Below are positions 22,552 to 35,900 of a DNA stretch of 64,000 nt, one piece after another (position 1 is the first letter of the stretch; each line of letters begins with the position of its first letter). Origin of the DNA: Utricularia gibba (lineage: Eukaryota > Streptophyta > Magnoliopsida > Lamiales > Lentibulariaceae). Where the stretch lies: positions 3,782,001-3,846,000 of the forward strand of contig CM007991.1 of NCBI GenBank assembly GCA_002189035.1, read 5' to 3'. The notes beneath the pieces were generated by a model. It saw only the letters and a list, made by a program, of their open reading frames with translations. It ran no database searches and was not told where the DNA came from. The translations under genes and the position numbers were made by a program.

Positions 22552-22972
22552 CTAGGGCAGATACACCTTGTTCCCACACTTGCACTTCCATGCCTCAGGG
22601 TAGTATTCCATGGTGACGCGTGCACCGGGCGGCACCGTCATCCGCACCGCCTTGCACGGCCTGCACTCCCCGCACTTCCGAATGCACCGCGGCGGCGAAG
22701 ACCCCGGGCCACCCATCAGCATCCTCCTCCCGCCCCTCAAACGGCTGTCACACTTGAGCGCCAAAAACATCTTCCTCTCTGTATTACACAAAAACGAAGA
22801 ATCCCCGCCTTTGAGTCATTTCATCGAACGCCTGATCGAAAGCGCGAAAACATCAACCTGAAAGAGATGATGACGAAGCCGAAGCAGAAGCAGAAGCACA
22901 AACCCAGAGCAGGAACAACATGGCAATAAGAGGGACAGCAGATGGACACCCCTTACTCCCATATCCCTCCAT
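22552..22972 (-). CDS. EPFL: EPFL4/5/6-type secreted cysteine-rich peptide
   Basis: This is a member of the EPIDERMAL PATTERNING FACTOR-like peptides, ligands of ERECTA-family receptor kinases with TMM that control stomata and stem growth. Exon 1 (22858-22972) encodes MEGYGSKGCPSAVPLIAM followed by a hydrophobic LFLLWVC core and an Ala/Ser stretch, a signal peptide. Exon 2 (22552-22778) encodes the rest, giving 113 residues in all. The mature part has the family spacing: PGSSPPRC, CGECRPCKAV and the diagnostic ending EYYPEAWKCKCGNKVYLP, with six cysteines. The missing 'GN..N' loop of EPF1/2 and the EYYPEAW box place it with EPFL4/5/6 (CHALLAH group). From memory At2g30370 (CHALLAH) lies near VAL1 and NET4B, as here. 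A longer open frame on the opposite strand is a shadow. Confidence 0.88.
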
Positions 22973-22989
22973 GAAGGACGAAGCAGCAA

Positions 22990-24010
22990 CTAGCAGGTTC
23001 TTCTTCTGAAATGGCGGAGAAGAAGCAGAGTGTGGTGGATTACCATGTCGGGGGATTTAGAACTCAGGGTTGGCGAGCAAGAGCAGTTCCTGGCGTGTGT
23101 CTGTAAGCAAAGTTGAAGCGCGGAGACCATTGCAAACAGCTGGTAGTTTTCCAAGTATTCCTGCAACCCCCATGGTTTCCATAAGAAGCAACATTTTCCA
23201 AATATCTGGAATTCGTGGGGCGCCAAGGGGCGACGAATGAAGAAAACCGGCCTGAGACCCACAAAGAATGGAAAGACTTGTGTTCAAACACTAAGTACAG
23301 TGAGGGCACCCATTCAGTTTTGGAAAAAAAATATTTTAAAAATAATTTTCTTATTAAATGTGAATTCAATAAAATTAGGAATTCTCTAATTATATATTAT
23401 ATTTAAATATTCAATAGTGTAACAAACAATATTACATTAAAATTTGAAAATAAAATAATCAAATATATAAAAAATTATAAATTATTAATAATTATTTAAT
23501 ATAATTCATATTTATTAGGTATTTATGTTTTACCTATGTTTACTTGACTCATTATATTCTTAATTTCAACATTCAAAATCGAGTTGTAACGAGGTGGGTA
23601 GCATATTGAACATATTCTAATGTGGTAAAATAATTATATTGAATATTTAAATATAGCTATTTTAATAATATTAAATATAAATATAATGATTTTTATAAAA
23701 ACGACACTCATATTTTAACAATTAAGAGATATTGGATAAATGGAGCTAGACTTTGATAGAAAAATTAAAATATTATCGATGAAAATAAACATTGGATATT
23801 TAAAAATTAATGAACATTAAATATTTCTATTGAAAAAAGATATTTTTTAAATCAATTATTTTGATATAAATTAATCTTATTTACATTTACTAATACTTAA
23901 ATTAAAATATTCTATAAAATGAACTGATAATTTGATAACACACGAGCATATTAATATATTATTATATATGACCCGAAGTAACCCGACCCGCCCCGTTACA
24001 ACTTGGTTTT
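22990..24010. other. EPFL upstream region and AT-rich spacer
   Basis: The first 300 bases are the EPFL promoter or leader. From 23330 onward the DNA is AT-rich with no supported gene. A short CCCGA-type tract lies at 23970-23995. Confidence 0.5.
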
Positions 24011-24014
24011 GAAG

Positions 24015-26176
24015 TCAAATTCTTCTACTTCCGTGATGCAGTTTCCTGGCATGCCTTTCGTTCCTACTCTTCTCAGCTTTATATGGACATTGGAATCCGA
24101 TGGTCTCCAGAGTGTCCACCGTTTTGAACTCCCGCCGCCGAGTGAGCTCTTCGACGAGGGAGCGGTGGAGGAGCTGGCTACGTATGTTTACCAGAGAACG
24201 GTTCTTAACGAATTTGGGCGTTTCTGCTGTCGTCTTGTTACGCATCGCATGATGATGGGCCACCGCGTTGGCCGGAGTTTGCTGGGTCCGGGGCGGCGGT
24301 CCTTGGCTCATCATCACTGGATCGTTTTCGTCTGCAAAGAAGGAAGCCCAGTTGGAGTACTTGTCGGAATTTGACGAGCTCTGTGAGCTGGTGTCCTCGT
24401 ACAACTCACCTATGAAGCGATCTAAGAACAGGGAAGCTGTAAACAAGAGGGTGGCTGACTACAAATCGGGTGAGAAAGGGGATGGATTTGCAGAGTACCT
24501 TGAGGTTTCAGATACGGAGCTGAAAAGGGAGACGGGTGATCGTGGTTATATTCGGGGTTCCAGCTGGGAACCAGGCCGGAGATCTCTCCGTCAATCATGT
24601 TTGCGATCTCTGATGGTCTCCAGTCTGAGATCTCCAGTTCCTTCACCATTTCATTCGCCACCTCGAGCGGGGTATCGTTGTCGATGTCGAACGGGAAGAA
24701 AATGTTACTCACTTCACCTGAAAGCGCAGAAATCATAAGCAAAGAAATGAACTTGCAACGAACCAGAAACGATTGAGTTCAGCTCAGGTAACCTTTTTTA
24801 TCACAAATCTGAACTTGGAGACATATTCCATCGGCGCCCAACTTCCCTGTTATCGTCATGTTCGTCCTCGGTGCATCCTGGTAGTAGAGCTTCTCAAGTT
24901 CCGAACGATCATTCAGGAAAGGCTTCTGGGTTTCAAGATCCAACGTTGGATGGCCATTAGATCGATCAACATCAAGGAAAGGATCAAGCAGCATCTCTTT
25001 TGCCGACAGTCTCTTCTGTGCAGTCTCCAAGCATTTCCCGATGAACCTCTGTGCTTCCAAGTCTTTTACTTTGTAAAATGCTCGAGGCTTCTTCCCCTTA
25101 AAATTACAAATCATGACACACATAAAGCCAGTTTTTTTCACTCATTTTTCAGTCAGATCGTGATCATGATCTTACTGATGTAACTTTCTTGTATATCTGA
25201 GCCGGGCTGCAGCATTCGCTGTATGGATATTCAAATGTGATCATCTCAAGAACACACATCCCAAATGAGTAAATATCAGCCAGTTCGTTGTAATTCTCTT
25301 CATACACTTCAGGAGCCATGAACTCAGGAGTACCTGAAGAAATCCCAGAAAGTACTGTATAAAAACCAGTAAAGAAACACACATATCTCAAAACTTGATC
25401 ATACCAATGATGCTGTGTGCTCTTCGTGAACGATGCAGAATGGCTGCCAAGCCAAGGTCCCCGATCTTTACCTCCCCGAGGTGACCATTGACAAAGATGT
25501 TGTCACATTTGAGGTCTCTGTGCATCACAGGAGGGTCAAGGCCATGCAAATACACTAGACCTTCAAGTACTTGTCTTGCCCAAGTCTTGATCGCCCGCAT
25601 ACTTATCCTCTTGTACTTAGCTATATACCTGCATCATTCAAAACTTAAAGCTGGTTTCCCAGAACAACTTCTGCATAAATGTTGCTAGAGGAAGAGAATT
25701 ACTCTCTTAGAGTGCCGGAAGTGAGCATCTCTGTGATGAAATTGAAGGTTCTGTTTTCGATATCGATCCAAGAGGTGAAGAATCGGATGATGGAGGGATG
25801 ATTCAGGGTGCTGAGAAGATGAACCTCGCAGTAGAGCTGCTTCAGATCATCCGGAGAATGAATAAAGTCAACAAGGCGTACTTGATTCCATGCTACTTCC
25901 AATCCAAGCACCTCATCTATTGCTTTATACACGGTTTTCATTGCACCCTTCCCCAAAATCTCATCAAACTGTACACAATCATACATGGCTTTGTTTAGAA
26001 CTAGAACAAAAACAGCAAGGTTTCTAAAAACTCTGGATTTCCAGGCGCAAAAGGGAATGAAAAACAAGAAAGGAAGGAAGGAACATAAACTTCACCCGGC
26101 CATAACGCCCTGTTGGATCAATCTCCACATACTCTTGTTCCTGAGCCCCCGGTTCCTCCATCGGAGGCTTGCTCAT
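24015..26176 (-). CDS. WNK: WNK (with-no-lysine) protein kinase
   Basis: Seven exons: 26096-26176, 25703-25968, 25405-25628, 25176-25333, 24793-25096, 24499-24717 and 24015-24436, summing to 1674 nt (557 residues). WNK kinases lack the usual subdomain II lysine and use one in the glycine-rich loop, here [12 protein letters not shown]. Also visible are EVAWNQV (plant WNK hallmark), [23 protein letters not shown] (DLG for DFG) and [15 protein letters not shown]. The region after the kinase holds the autoinhibitory RFxV-binding-type domain ([20 protein letters not shown]), and the tail [26 protein letters not shown] is typical of the WNK2/4/5/9 group. Plant WNKs act in circadian timing, flowering and ion or sugar signalling. 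A 5' UTR intron is likely (acceptor TTCGTGCAG before 26190). The position matches At5g58350 (WNK4) from memory. Confidence 0.92.
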
Positions 26177-26189
26177 GTTTGTGCAAGAA

Positions 26190-28200
26190 CTCTGCACGAA
26201 GACAAGGAACAGGAACCACAAATCAATCAAACCCAGAAAAAACTGTTACCAGATGGATTAAAAAAACGTGCGCAATGACATAATACTGAAATGATTCAGA
26301 CGATTCCTCGCCCACCACAAAAAACAAATAAACCCCACTCCCCGTAAAACGAGATAACCATGATTAAAAAACACTTTGGCACCGTCACATCTCTATCGAA
26401 AGATTAGAATAAAGGGTCATCATCATCACCATTTCAACCAGCTGACACTCCCTCCAACCGAATGCTTGCCGTGGGAATTGTGTCTGCTGTATGTTGATTA
26501 ATCTACGTATACCCAACTTTTAAACAATCAAACACAAGTAAAAATAAAAATAAAAGTAGCTCCTGGGGGGTATCAGATTGTCTTTTTCACTTGATACTGG
26601 AGATTCTTTCCTGCCGACAAAGTTTTCCAGCGAACCCCCAGCTCCAAATCTGCACAAAACGATCAAGAAAGTGTGTATAACGGATATCTGTAATCAAAGG
26701 TAGCGACTTTAACCCAAAGATTCATCCCCCATATCCTCCTGGCTTCCACGAGCTTGTTTTCTAAGAAATTTGAATGCTACGAGTAAAATGTGTGAACTCC
26801 CTGAGGTCTCTAGACCGCGTTCTAGCTATCCTTGACTTCCCTGACATCCAATCTTTAAGCAGTGTTTTTGAAGTCGACACTGAATCCATCAAGCTGCTGT
26901 GCTTCAGTTTGAGCTATTGAGCTATGCCTACTTTTTTTAATTCAAAAAAACAATTTAAAATAAGGTACTAAAAAGAAGCTAATAGCTACCTATTTTTGCA
27001 TGATAATAATATATTTTAAACAAATGATGACATCCATGCTCTATTTTAAAATTAAATGATTAATCAAGTTAATTCATATTTGAAATTCGATGAATTCAAT
27101 GAAATGAGTTTTACTATATATTTTTTTAAATAGAACATGAAAAACAATGAGTTAATCTCAAATTTTATCTATTCAAATCGGATTCATCGATTCGATTTTC
27201 GAACCCGATTTAAAAAAAAAAACATGAATGTAAATTGTTTCATTTTCAACATAATGATTCTCATAATTGATTTCATAACACAAATTGAAAACTGATGATG
27301 TTATGTTTTGAATAAAATAATATAAATGGGTAGAAAATTGTGTGAGTGCAAATAAAATAATATATTAAATAAAAACAAAATAATTAAAAGTCATTAACCT
27401 AAAGATTTTGTTCTAGGCTTTATTTAATAGCATTTACAAGACCTAGAAGACTTTTTGAGCACCCCAATTGGAATCAAAAGATGTCCACCTCAGCATGTTT
27501 TGACTCATGGTGGCATGTCATGTTCAAAGTTGTGCACCCCCAACATTGAAAAAGTCTACTCCATAATTTATTATGACCCAGAAAATTAAAATATTTTTTT
27601 ATAGACAAAAACTCTAATGTAGTAAAATCATGAAATATTACCTTAAAATCACTAAATTTCAATACAAAGAATTGTTTTTTAATTAATATTATCTATTAAA
27701 CACAATCAAATTTTATGAAATTGTTTATTTTTATGTATATTCAACATTTTAAATAATTATATACGTAAATTTCATTTTTATTTGATATTTAAAATTGAGT
27801 ATTTAAAAATTAATATATTTAGGGATAAAATTTTTTACTACATTTATGATGTATGAAAAGAGTTTATTGAAGTATATTTTTAACTTTAATTATTTTTTAA
27901 AAAATCATTTTTAAAATTATATTGACCATAAATTAAAATAAAAAATTAGTTATCTCTTATTTTTTTAATCCTATTTTCTAAAATAATCTCAATTTTATTC
28001 CACTTCTATCAATTATTTCCATTGTAATGTAATTTTTTTAAAACCTAAAAATATATTTAAAAAAATTTCCAACACACACCATTAATCCAAATAAATGGAA
28101 ATATTTTACAACATAGTTTATATATTATTTTTTGAAAAAACATCAGTTAATGGATTTTATCATAGACAACATAAATGAGGGCCTAATCCAGTGAGGGAAG
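26190..28200. other. WNK leader region and AT-rich spacer
   Basis: 26190-26760 is likely WNK 5' UTR with an intron, plus promoter. 26930-28190 is AT-rich without a supported gene. Confidence 0.45.
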
Positions 28201-28497
28201 GACTACACTCGTGAGTTTTGAGGATGCGTCCAATTTCTCATACCAGCTTTCTATATACACACAGAAGAAGCCACAAGAGTGCAGCGTCAACAAATACTCC
28301 AATCTCTCCCTGTAAGCTTGACTCATTGCATAAGAAAGAAACTGCTACACCTAAGGCACGATCAACTACTACAATCACCTGTTACTCTACAATTGCCGGC
28401 TCGAATCGGATCGACGAAAACCGTTCGAAACTGTATGCTGTGTCTAAAACTTGAAGCTGCTGTTAAGTCTAGATCCGGATGGGAGGGAAGTATACAC

Positions 28498-31400
28498 TCA
28501 TCTTATACAAGGAGAGCATGGCTTGCTGATGCAGTTTATTCGCAGTGGAGGGAATTCCTCTTCACTGAGGTGAATCGTCGACTGTATTTGGAGGCTGGAA
28601 AAACAGGAAACCAGTTAGAAGGGGTTGTCAAGCAACAATGGTTTGATGAGGATCAGAAGAGATGATAAACTAGCTTCAGTTTCATGCCTTTCTTTCACTG
28701 AACGAGGGGTTGGACCTTCTGGTCTGCAGAAGCTGTCAATGGATGAACCTGAGATCATCTCTTCTGTGAGGTTTCCGAGCGACCCAAATTCGATTCTGCA
28801 TGATCCCACAAAGCATCCCTTGGTTTCGCTCACTTCTCTTACAGGGCTCGGAAACTTGCATTGGACATCAGGTTTTTGCTTCCGCCCTTGGAATCTACTT
28901 CTTGCAGGCTGGACTTTGGGTTGAACGGTTTCTGTAAAAGTGTTGAACTCAGGTGGAAAAGCTCGACGAGAGCCATTGCTGTGATTGTGAGCAGACAGAG
29001 GATTTCCATGGACGTCCACCTTATTTCTGCCTCTTCCATGCGACCGCCTTTCCAAGTAAACGTCATTCTGGACACCGAGAACCAATTGTCAGTAGCTAAA
29101 AGTGCTGCAACAGACAGCAAACCAAACAATGAGAGAAAAAGAACTGGAGCTGGGACAGTACCGGCTTCGGGAAATAAGTTCCAATTCCTGGTGCTCTTTT
29201 GCTCCTCTTGAACTGCAGATCAATGCCAGAAATGGTAGAATCACTGTCAGAAACTCTAGCGCTCATACTGCGGTCCAAGGATATTCCCCTGACACCAGGA
29301 AACGTAGAATCACAGTGGGAAACTTTAGTGCTCAAAGAGCGGTCCAAGAATATTTCTCTAGAACTCCTATGGCCTGGTGGCATTGATCCACGAACTACAT
29401 GCCCTGGCTTCATGAGTCGACTTTTGAAGGGTGAGGACACTGATGGGCTGCTGGGTATAGGCAGAGAAGATCCATGGCACAACTGCCCTCGAAGCAGACT
29501 CCGGATATGGCTATCTAAGTCTCCGGTGAGATCAGCCAGAGCATCCAGAACTTCAGATTCGGTGTTTGTGCTGACTGAATCTATTTCCCTGAAATCTAAA
29601 TTGTCTAACAACTTTGTAACAGAACCGGGGCTGGTTGTGCAGGTAGCCTCTGAATGTTCCTCATGGAAACCATATGAACTACTGATCTCAATCAATCCAT
29701 GTTTGTTTTCCAACCATGTAGTGAAGTGAGACTTCCCTGAAGAATACGCTGAATCAGCTTGGTCGAATTCCATGCCTGCGTTTCCCACTGAGCATGGTGT
29801 TTCACACATCTGGTTTTCTGAAGGGCATAAACTATAATTACCACTTGATACATCATCAGCTGCACCACACCCCACACTTGAGTTAGATGTCCAGGTGCTG
29901 GATTTGTTTCCTGCCATGCAGTACCTAGAGAGGGAAACCTCCTCTGCACCTGAGCAAGACTCACCTGCTATTTCCACAGGAGTTTGCATCATCTTATGGG
30001 TTTCACCTTCATCGACAACACCTAAAATAGGTTCTGTTTCCCAAGAAACACTGTCATCGTCTAGATCACAACCATAAGACTTGACAAGCATCTCATCATC
30101 AGAAGACAACACTGCTGGGATGATATGCATGCGGTCAAAGATTCTTCATCACCAATATCAACAGCCAGATTTCGCATGACACTCCTATTTCGGTGTTCAT
30201 GCCTCACACAGGTATTAGCAAAAAAGCACCTAATCTCATCGACAATTTCTTCTCTAGATTGTGAAAAAATCATATTGAGTTTGGACGATCCATACTTCAA
30301 TGCACTTCGTATACGGTAAAAGTTTCCTGTTACAGGGCAGTGTATGGAAAGGCTTAGATTATGCTGCAATAATATAGAAAAAGTTCTGCAGAGCCCACAG
30401 AAAAATCAATATTTGAACAACAATGCTGCTCTTAGAAGTTCGTAAAATTTCTCATCATAAAACAACATGACTGGCTTCAGGATTCTGTAATTATCTAAGC
30501 AATAAGCCGCAACATATTCTTACCAGTCACAATATAAAGAAATCAGTGTTCACAATGCACAGAATATCAAATAGTCGGCAAAAATCATGATTATGGCTGT
30601 AAAATGTCCCTTACCTATATTCACACTGCGGCCCAAATTATTATTTTCCTTCAGCGGATCCATAATATTAAGGTGTTTTACCAGGAACGGTTTTGAGTTC
30701 TCCTCAAGCTCTCTACAAGTGGAGAACATTTCGGTGCAGCTTTTCAAAAATTCTTCACTGAGCAGTTGACTTGTTGACATACTTTTGGGGGTGTCAACTG
30801 TTCCAAAAGAAACAGGAAGATAAAAAAAAAAGTTAGCATGGGAATGATAATGACCAACTAAACTAGATGGGCTATGTAATTCGAGAAATGCAACAAGAAT
30901 GAGCACTGCTCACCCACTATAGCAGGCAAAGATGATTTACGAACTGGTCCTTTCAAGCTTATGCAATAGTGCTCCCAATCAAACTGACTGTAGTAATCCA
31001 AGAACCTATGAAGCACCTACAAAAATGAAATATTAGGAGCAGAGAAAATGCATGAACGCATTCCACAATATGGACTGACACCAAGAATTTACCGATAACG
31101 GGCCGCTGAGGGAAGAGTTGAAGAAATGGAATATATACAGGACAAGTGTTTCCAAAGCATATGTAGAAATTAAACCATGGTGGGCACCGAGTATACGACT
31201 TTCATAATAACACCAAGTTTTGACAAGGATGATGCTGCGCTTAAAAAGATGGTTTCTCCCAACAAAACGATCAACCTGAAACCATGAGAATGCAACTTGT
31301 AAACAACACGTTTGAGGTACAATGTTATTTACTGCTCATGTTTCAAACAGCAAGGCTGGAAATGTTAATACAGGACTCAGAAAAACCAGTAATTCTTTTC

Positions 31401-32918
31401 AGTTTTTTTGTTCAGGCCAGGCCATGTGCAGAAAGCACCATAGCTCCATCAGCAGCATGCTCAACAGAAAAAAAGATTGCCTTCAAAACCATCGTGAACA
31501 TGAAGAAGAAATCGGATATCAAAGATGATAAAGCCGCTATTTCTCAGTGAAACTACAAGAACCGATGCTCATCAGCTCAGATTCTCAACAGACAGCATGC
31601 CTCCACCCAAAATTATCCAAATAAAAAGAAACGGTCAACTAGCATGTGCACAACAGGAACAATATCCTACCTGCTCAAGAAAACAGAGGGTAGAGAGTCC
31701 ACCTAATTGATTGCAGGATATGTCAATGATAATGTTCCCCACAAGACATTTCACTAGTTTAACCTGTTTGTCAAGACAAAAAGGTCAGCTTAATACTATT
31801 ACACCTTAAAAGTTCATCAAAAGAAGGTGGAAATATAATCAAGAGCATAGTTTAACCGTTCAGAATAATCAAGGTGACTACCTCGGCATCAATAAATTGC
31901 GTCTCTCTTACTTCATATTCAGCATTTTCATTCCTTTCCTCTTCCTGTATGACTGCAAGAATATCATGAATAGAAGGCTCTTCCACATTAGGACCCTTAA
32001 GAACAGTCAAATCAATATCTCCTTCAGGTAAATATGTCTTGAGTGGCACTGACCCATATGAAACAACCTGATACGTATCACTGAGTTGTCAAGGCTAAAA
32101 CTGAAGTGAAAATAAGATGAGGCCAAAACTACATTTAACAGGAGTAACTAAAGCTATGTTCCAGATGATATTTCTGCTTAGCAGCATCCTGTTAGAAAAA
32201 CACCACCAAATTCTCTTCTTCACGTGTAACAAGTTCAAATTTTACTTGATCAGCTATTCGAGAATCTGCCCTGGTAATGGAGATCTAAAACACAAATTCC
32301 TACAACTATAAAGTCAATCAACCCAGACATGAATTCAGACTCAGGAATCTCTGTTTGTCTTATCACTTTCAAACCATCGTCGCTTCCCCTATCTACCTAC
32401 CCAAAAGGCTATACGTCAGAGACTGAATATAGGGCAAATATCATCAGTGATTAGCTTATTCACATAAATCTGAGCCCGAGAACAATCAAAAGTCACGGGG
32501 CCTAACAACGACAGCGAAACATGAGCCCACTGACCCTTCTTTTTTTTTTGGAGAAAAAAAAAATGAGATAAGATCATCGACAAGCCAACATCACATTCTT
32601 TCATCTGCATTCATACAAAACAAAAAGGTAAAAAAAAAAAAACAAAAAAAAAAAAAAAAAAACCTCGCAGAGAAGACGATTTTTGACTAGTTGCTGAATA
32701 TAATCAATAACATCTCCTCTCTTCTCCTCGGAGTCAAGAGTGGGGTGAACAAAGCTAAGAACTTTCTCCGCTGATTCCTCCGCCGCCGCCAAACACTCCT
32801 CGGCAAAATCAGCGGGATCAAGCGGCGGATAAGATACCAGCTTTGAACCGACTCCATCATCCTCGTACTCCATGGAAGCCGTAAAACCTTTCGAATTCTC
32901 CACTTGACACTCAACCAT
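28498..32918 (-). CDS. nucleotidyltransferase with PAP/OAS1 substrate-binding domain
   Basis: Exons by hand: 32664-32918, 31882-32067, 31671-31763, 31093-31275, 30914-31016, 30615-30797, 29162-30326, 28699-29067 and 28498-28581. With one base restored the model gives 873 residues. The polymerase-beta-type site is complete: GSVPLKTYLPEGDIDLTVL supplies G-S and D-x-D, and VGNIIIDISCNQ the third Asp. Next come LVKTWCYYESRILGAHHGLI, ALETLVLYIFHFF and RFLDYYSQFDWEHYCISL, typical of plant PAP/OAS1-like proteins. The long C-terminal half is Ser-rich and probably disordered; the last exon contains EEEFPPL, a conserved ending in this group. No substrate is known for close relatives. The frame slips once between about 30095 and 30150. 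The last junction (donor after 28699, acceptor before 28581) is the least certain. Confidence 0.82.
30095..30150 (-). other. frame slip in nucleotidyltransferase exon 7
   Basis: Reading frame A (…SVMRNLAVDIGDEES) and frame B (…VLSSDDEMLVKSYG) overlap here without an intron of workable size. One extra base, for example in the GGG at 30117-30119, would join them. All downstream phases agree with a single missing base. Confidence 0.65.
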
Positions 32919-32949
32919 CAGTCTTCTATTGAATAATTAAGATCGCCTG

Positions 32950-35900
32950 CAAAAACCCACCTCCCCCATCATCTTCTACACCCGATTACTCTCCCCCCGC
33001 AATTAAGAGACATCAATCATAGAAAAAACAGGTTAATGAATTGGGGTTGGCGCCAATTCACTAGCGGAATATCTCCAACCAATGTCCCTCAAAAGGAGTT
33101 CCTCCCCAGAAAAAGCAAAACAGAAAGGGAAGCTAGTAGAAAGCGTCTGCACCCATCCAACCCCTCACACCTCCCAAGTTTCAGTTATTTGCAGGAAGTT
33201 GACATCCAAACACACGCCTCTCCATCTTTTTCCCTTCCCGGTTTCTCCATGTACAACTTACACACGTATCCACACTTCTACGCGACCTTGAACACCCCCT
33301 TGATTCTCCCACTCCCCAAAACAAGAGACAAGAACATTTAGCAGCAACCGCAGTGCCAGAGACCAAGTCGTATAAATAATGGCATCTCCACCGGCCAACA
33401 CGATGTCGTTTTACTCACGAACTGGTTTCCCACCTTTCATACCCCCTCAATCTCTGCTTTTTGAAACGGTTCGGGTTAGGGCAACCCGACCCCACGCCAG
33501 ACCCGTTTACACACCCTACGCGTTTTTATTAGAAATTTATATAAAAAAATATTTTTAAATTTACACAATATAATTTACATATTAAACAAAAAAATTACCT
33601 TTGTTATTTTTGAATTTCATAAAAAATAAAAATAGTAGTAGCAAATAAAGGAGACATCCTTACTTTTACTATGTGATAAATTTGACTATCCTTAGTTAAC
33701 AAATTTTACCTTAGTGTTATAGAAAATGAGAGGATATCACATTTGTAAATGAGCGGTAAATAAATAAGATATTTGAAAATATAGGGACATCAATTATGAG
33801 ATGTATCCATTAAATGCAACTGTTAATGGTTTGGAGACCACGTGAAATGTTGTTGCCCTGCAAATTAAAAAAATAGGATAATGAATATATTTATATTAAT
33901 TAATTTGATTTGCATATTTCATCATAGAAATGTGTCATTAATCTTCATTAATGTGGAAATCTTTGAGGACCATGAATGGGTAACATTGACCACCCAGGGT
34001 GATTTTCCATCATAGGTGCCCTAGCCCTACCATATCATTGTAGAAATTCTGTTTTATTCTATTTTTTGAAATATAATTTTAAAAAATATGAAGATTTTGA
34101 TTGATTTTATATCTTGAAAATTATTGTTGAGAAAATTTTCTAACAAAATTGAAATTGGATCTTCCATCTTTTTCTACTATTTTTAGAATGTAATTCATTC
34201 GTGTTTGACAATAAAATTATTTTTAAATATCTTGTAACAAATAATTTATGCTGTTGAAAAAATATTCTAAAATTAATTTTATTATTAAATATGAATGAAT
34301 TCTATTTTAAATAATATGTAAATTTAGATTATAAGACCTAACTCTTGTTTTATTAGAATTACTTCTAAATAAGAAATGATTCTAAATTTATATTTTTAAT
34401 TCTTGAAAAATAAGAAGAATTATAACTTAAAATTTGTTTGATTACAATACTTCTAATTTGATGTTATTTTTGAAACAGAAATCATTCATATTTGGTAATA
34501 AAATTATTTTTAAAGTGTTTTTTCGGAATAAAATTATTGCAAATAGAATCTAAGATTTTATTAAGCAGGGGTTAATTGAGTTCCATGTGACTAATTATAA
34601 TCAGCGGACAATAATTATATCTTGTGCCAAATTCAGAGTAATGCTAATCAATAGGCACGATTCACGTGCATTAATTCCTCGTATTCGTTACTAGAATCCG
34701 CGACACCCTTTTCTTAAACACACAAATAAATAATAATATAGGCTTACGTCATGTGTAATACATTTGTTTTTCATAATGTATAATGTTAATTTAATTTCAA
34801 AATTACATGATTTATTACATTATTGATAAGTACAATCATTTTTCTATAATCGAATTGAATATTAACGTCAACATATCTCTATCATGTGGATGGAGAAATA
34901 GTTGAAAGTAATTTAATTATGTTATTGTAAATATTTTTTGAAGGGCACTCGATTACATTCATTCCCATTATTTTAAAATTGACACTCTGAGTTTCCAATG
35001 TTGAATTTAAATGATATAATTAATCTCCATTGATATATTTAATTCTCATATTTTGAAGTATCAGATATATTTAATTTTTACATTTTGACAAATTGGATAT
35101 ATTTAATTCTCAATTTTTTTTTATTTCAATCATTTGTTCCCATGTTTTAAAGACCAATTATAATTGATTCACAATATTTAAATATAATTTTTTTTCATAA
35201 TTTGATAAAATTAATCCTCAATTTTTTTGACCAACTGTCGGCCACCCACCTACCGTCCACCCGTCTATCGCCCATCGCCGTGTGCTATCGGCGGTGGTGT
35301 ACGGTAATCGACAACAGTCAGTTGATAATTGTAAAATTGAATTGCTAAAAATATTAGAGTTTGTAATTAGGGATCAATTGTGCCATTTGTGTAAAGAATT
35401 GAGTCTGTTTTTGGTCGATTTTAAAACAATGGGTATCAATTATGAATAATTTTGAAACAATTAAATGCTATTTATGAAGATAATGATGCCATTTAGGTAA
35501 ATAATAGGGATTATTTGCACAATTTTCCTATTTTTTTGAGATGCAAATACATTTTTTAATTATTAGTTTGTACATTACCCAAATTAATAATTTTAACGAA
35601 AACTTAAAATCATTATTAATTTAATATGAAATACGAGTATAAAATTATGAAAAGTCAGTGATATATAAATGAATAAATATCTAAACACACACTAGGCTCC
35701 TTGTTCATACAACCATTAAAATAATAATAAATAAATAAATGGTTTACTATCCGACACGTATTTCACCGTGTCGACAAGTGGAAGCGTCCAGGAGGAAAAG
35801 TCAAGTGTCCGGAAGACAGCTCCATCCAAATTGCGGATCATGGCAATTAAATACTGCGCTGATTTTGAGAATTTTATGACCGGTTAGGGTTTATGTTGGT

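Noticed and set aside
22525-22929. 134-codon frame on the plus strand
   Set aside because: Shadow of the EPFL gene on the opposite strand; composition is the reverse complement of the cysteine-rich exon.
23300-28200. Retrotransposon coding sequence in the AT-rich spacers
   Set aside because: I looked for reverse transcriptase, integrase and transposase motifs in the long frames and saw none.
30095-30170. A real intron at the nucleotidyltransferase frame slip
   Set aside because: Candidate GT..AG pairs would make introns of about 40-95 nt without a T-rich tract and would remove conserved residues; a single missing base is simpler.
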